15,031 nucleotides of DNA, taken from NCBI GenBank assembly GCA_013152625.1, contig JAADFY010000043.1:1-15031 (forward strand), written 5' to 3'. Shown one piece after another: positions 14,263 through 15,031 of the stretch. Origin of the DNA: Alphaproteobacteria bacterium. Lineage in GTDB: Bacteria; Pseudomonadota; Alphaproteobacteria; Rhizobiales; Devosiaceae. The notes below the pieces were generated by a model. The model was not told the origin of the DNA. It made no database searches and saw only the letters and a program-made list of their open reading frames with translations. The position numbers were made by a program, and so were the translations under genes. Position 1 is the stretch's first letter; each line of letters starts with the position of its first letter.

Positions 14263-15031
14263 ATGGCCAAATACGTGTCGCTCAGTTCTGCCCGTCTCAT
14301 GTTTGCCATTGCCCCCACGGTTGGCCGCCCGGTTCTAAGCGCTGCCGAGGAACGCCTGCTTGTGGGCAAGGCGAGGTGGATATTTGCCGCCGCCCGCAAC
14401 GGTCAGTCCGTTTGCCCCACCGTGGTCATCACCCGCAAGGCGTGGCGGCAGTTGCTGGCCGAACCCGCGGGGCCGCGCCCCCTGCGTGCTGCCTGGATTG
14501 CCGTTTTGCTCAAAATGGTCCCGCCCGGGGGCAAGCCGCCGCCGCTTGTGGTGCGCACGGCCTCGGATACGGCACCGGCCGGGCTTGCCAGCGCCAGGCT
14601 CGACATTCCCCCCCCCGTTGATCCCGCCAGCGCGGTGGATGTTACCAAACCCCTGGCCCGGGCCATTGTTCAGGCGTTTGATTCTTACGATAATCTTGAG
14701 GCGGTCTGGCTGGACGAACTTGAGGACGAACGCCGGGATCGGGAGATTGTGCTCATTCAGGCCCGGGTTTCCGGCCCCCTGATCCAGTTACTTACCCGCC
14801 ACCCCCATACCGGAGAGCTTGGACCCGCCCCTTTGCCCGGCCAGAATGCGCTGCCGCCGGAAATTGTTGGCGCCGGGCGCCCGTTTGCCGAATTGATTGA
14901 CGCGGAGGCCGGTGAGCACATGGCGGTGCTGCTGGAGAAAACCGGCACCCGCTTACGCCTGGTTTCCGCCCGGCCATTGAAGGTTAGCGCCACCGCAATG
15001 CTCGAAGCCATGCGCGACCGGGTGGAACGGG
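14263..15031 (+). CDS. Pyruvate phosphate dikinase-like protein, degenerate ATP-grasp domain (3' end outside window)
   Basis: The frame starting ATG at 14263 (or GTG at 14260) stays open for 256 codons to the window edge. It follows the plan of the PPDK nucleotide-binding domain: LLVGKARWIFAAARNG near 33-48 against LLGGKGANLAEM; PLVVRTASDTAPAGL (about 93-107) against the VRSGARASMPGM loop; AIVQAFDSYDNLEAVW against AVFNSWN; TRHPHTGELG against TRNPSTGE; and RLVSARPLKVSATAMLEAM against LQTRNGKRTA. PPDK interconverts pyruvate, ATP and phosphate with PEP, AMP and pyrophosphate. Here the domain is about 100 residues shorter than usual. By eye, the Gly-rich loop, the second Arg of SGAR, and the metal or ATP residues equivalent to Glu323 and Gln335 of the clostridial enzyme are not kept. 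The missing C-terminal half would show whether the phospho-histidine and PEP domains survive. It is divergent from ispH, 99 bases apart, with no clear ribosome site. Confidence 0.7.
   Translation, partial: MAKYVSLSSARLMFAIAPTVGRPVLSAAEERLLVGKARWIFAAARNGQSVCPTVVITRKAWRQLLAEPAGPRPLRAAWIAVLLKMVPPGGKPPPLVVRTASDTAPAGLASARLDIPPPVDPASAVDVTKPLARAIVQAFDSYDNLEAVWLDELEDERRDREIVLIQARVSGPLIQLLTRHPHTGELGPAPLPGQNALPPEIVGAGRPFAELIDAEAGEHMAVLLEKTGTRLRLVSARPLKVSATAMLEAMRDRVER

Overview
The window is about 15 kb of high-GC chromosomal DNA. It most likely comes from an alphaproteobacterium of the Hyphomicrobiales (Rhizobiales). The main reasons are gene order and content: a large TPR protein directly before ispE, an alphaproteobacterial-type long-chain polyprenyl synthetase next to a TrmN6-like methyltransferase and an S49 peptidase, and glyQ and glyS separated by a lemA/DUF2207 pair. 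Promoter-like CTTGAC-N17-CTAG sequences and a palindromic repeat of a kind I associate with this order fit as well. The family cannot be fixed from the sequence; a Devosiaceae-like lineage is only a guess.

Layout. Positions 1-39 appear to be the last 12 codons of ETF-ubiquinone oxidoreductase. An exported TPR protein (170-1909) follows and is almost fused to ispE (1911-2827), which is broken by a -1 frameshift near 2583-2600. A roughly 260-bp element with 14-bp perfect inverted ends (2843-3101) fills the gap before a convergent polyprenyl diphosphate synthase (4100-3105, minus). Divergent from that gene are the methyltransferase (4231-5022), the S49 peptidase (5126-5995) and a 98-aa single-pass membrane protein (6000-6296). 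Next comes the glycyl-tRNA synthetase block: glyQ (6383-7381), lemA (7660-8220), a DUF2207 membrane protein (8231-10126) and glyS (10179-12311). Three tandem palindromic repeats overlap the 3' end of glyQ and supply its last 17 codons.

The stretch 12312-12745 has no convincing gene and is packed with short perfect hairpins. It is followed on the minus strand by ispH (14163-13198) and rnhA (13201-12746), which overlap by four bases and end at a good intrinsic terminator. At the right edge a divergent gene (14263 to beyond the window) encodes a pyruvate phosphate dikinase-like protein whose ATP-grasp half looks shortened and stripped of key residues.

Functional themes. IspE and IspH are two steps of the MEP isoprenoid pathway, and the polyprenyl synthetase uses the pathway's products to build the quinone side chain; ETF-QO, if correctly read, reduces that quinone. 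GlyQ and GlyS form the alpha2beta2 glycyl-tRNA synthetase. Most of the window is ordinary housekeeping DNA. The points worth a second look are the degenerate PPDK-like gene, the broken ispE, the repeat captured into glyQ, the inverted-repeat element and the hairpin mosaic.
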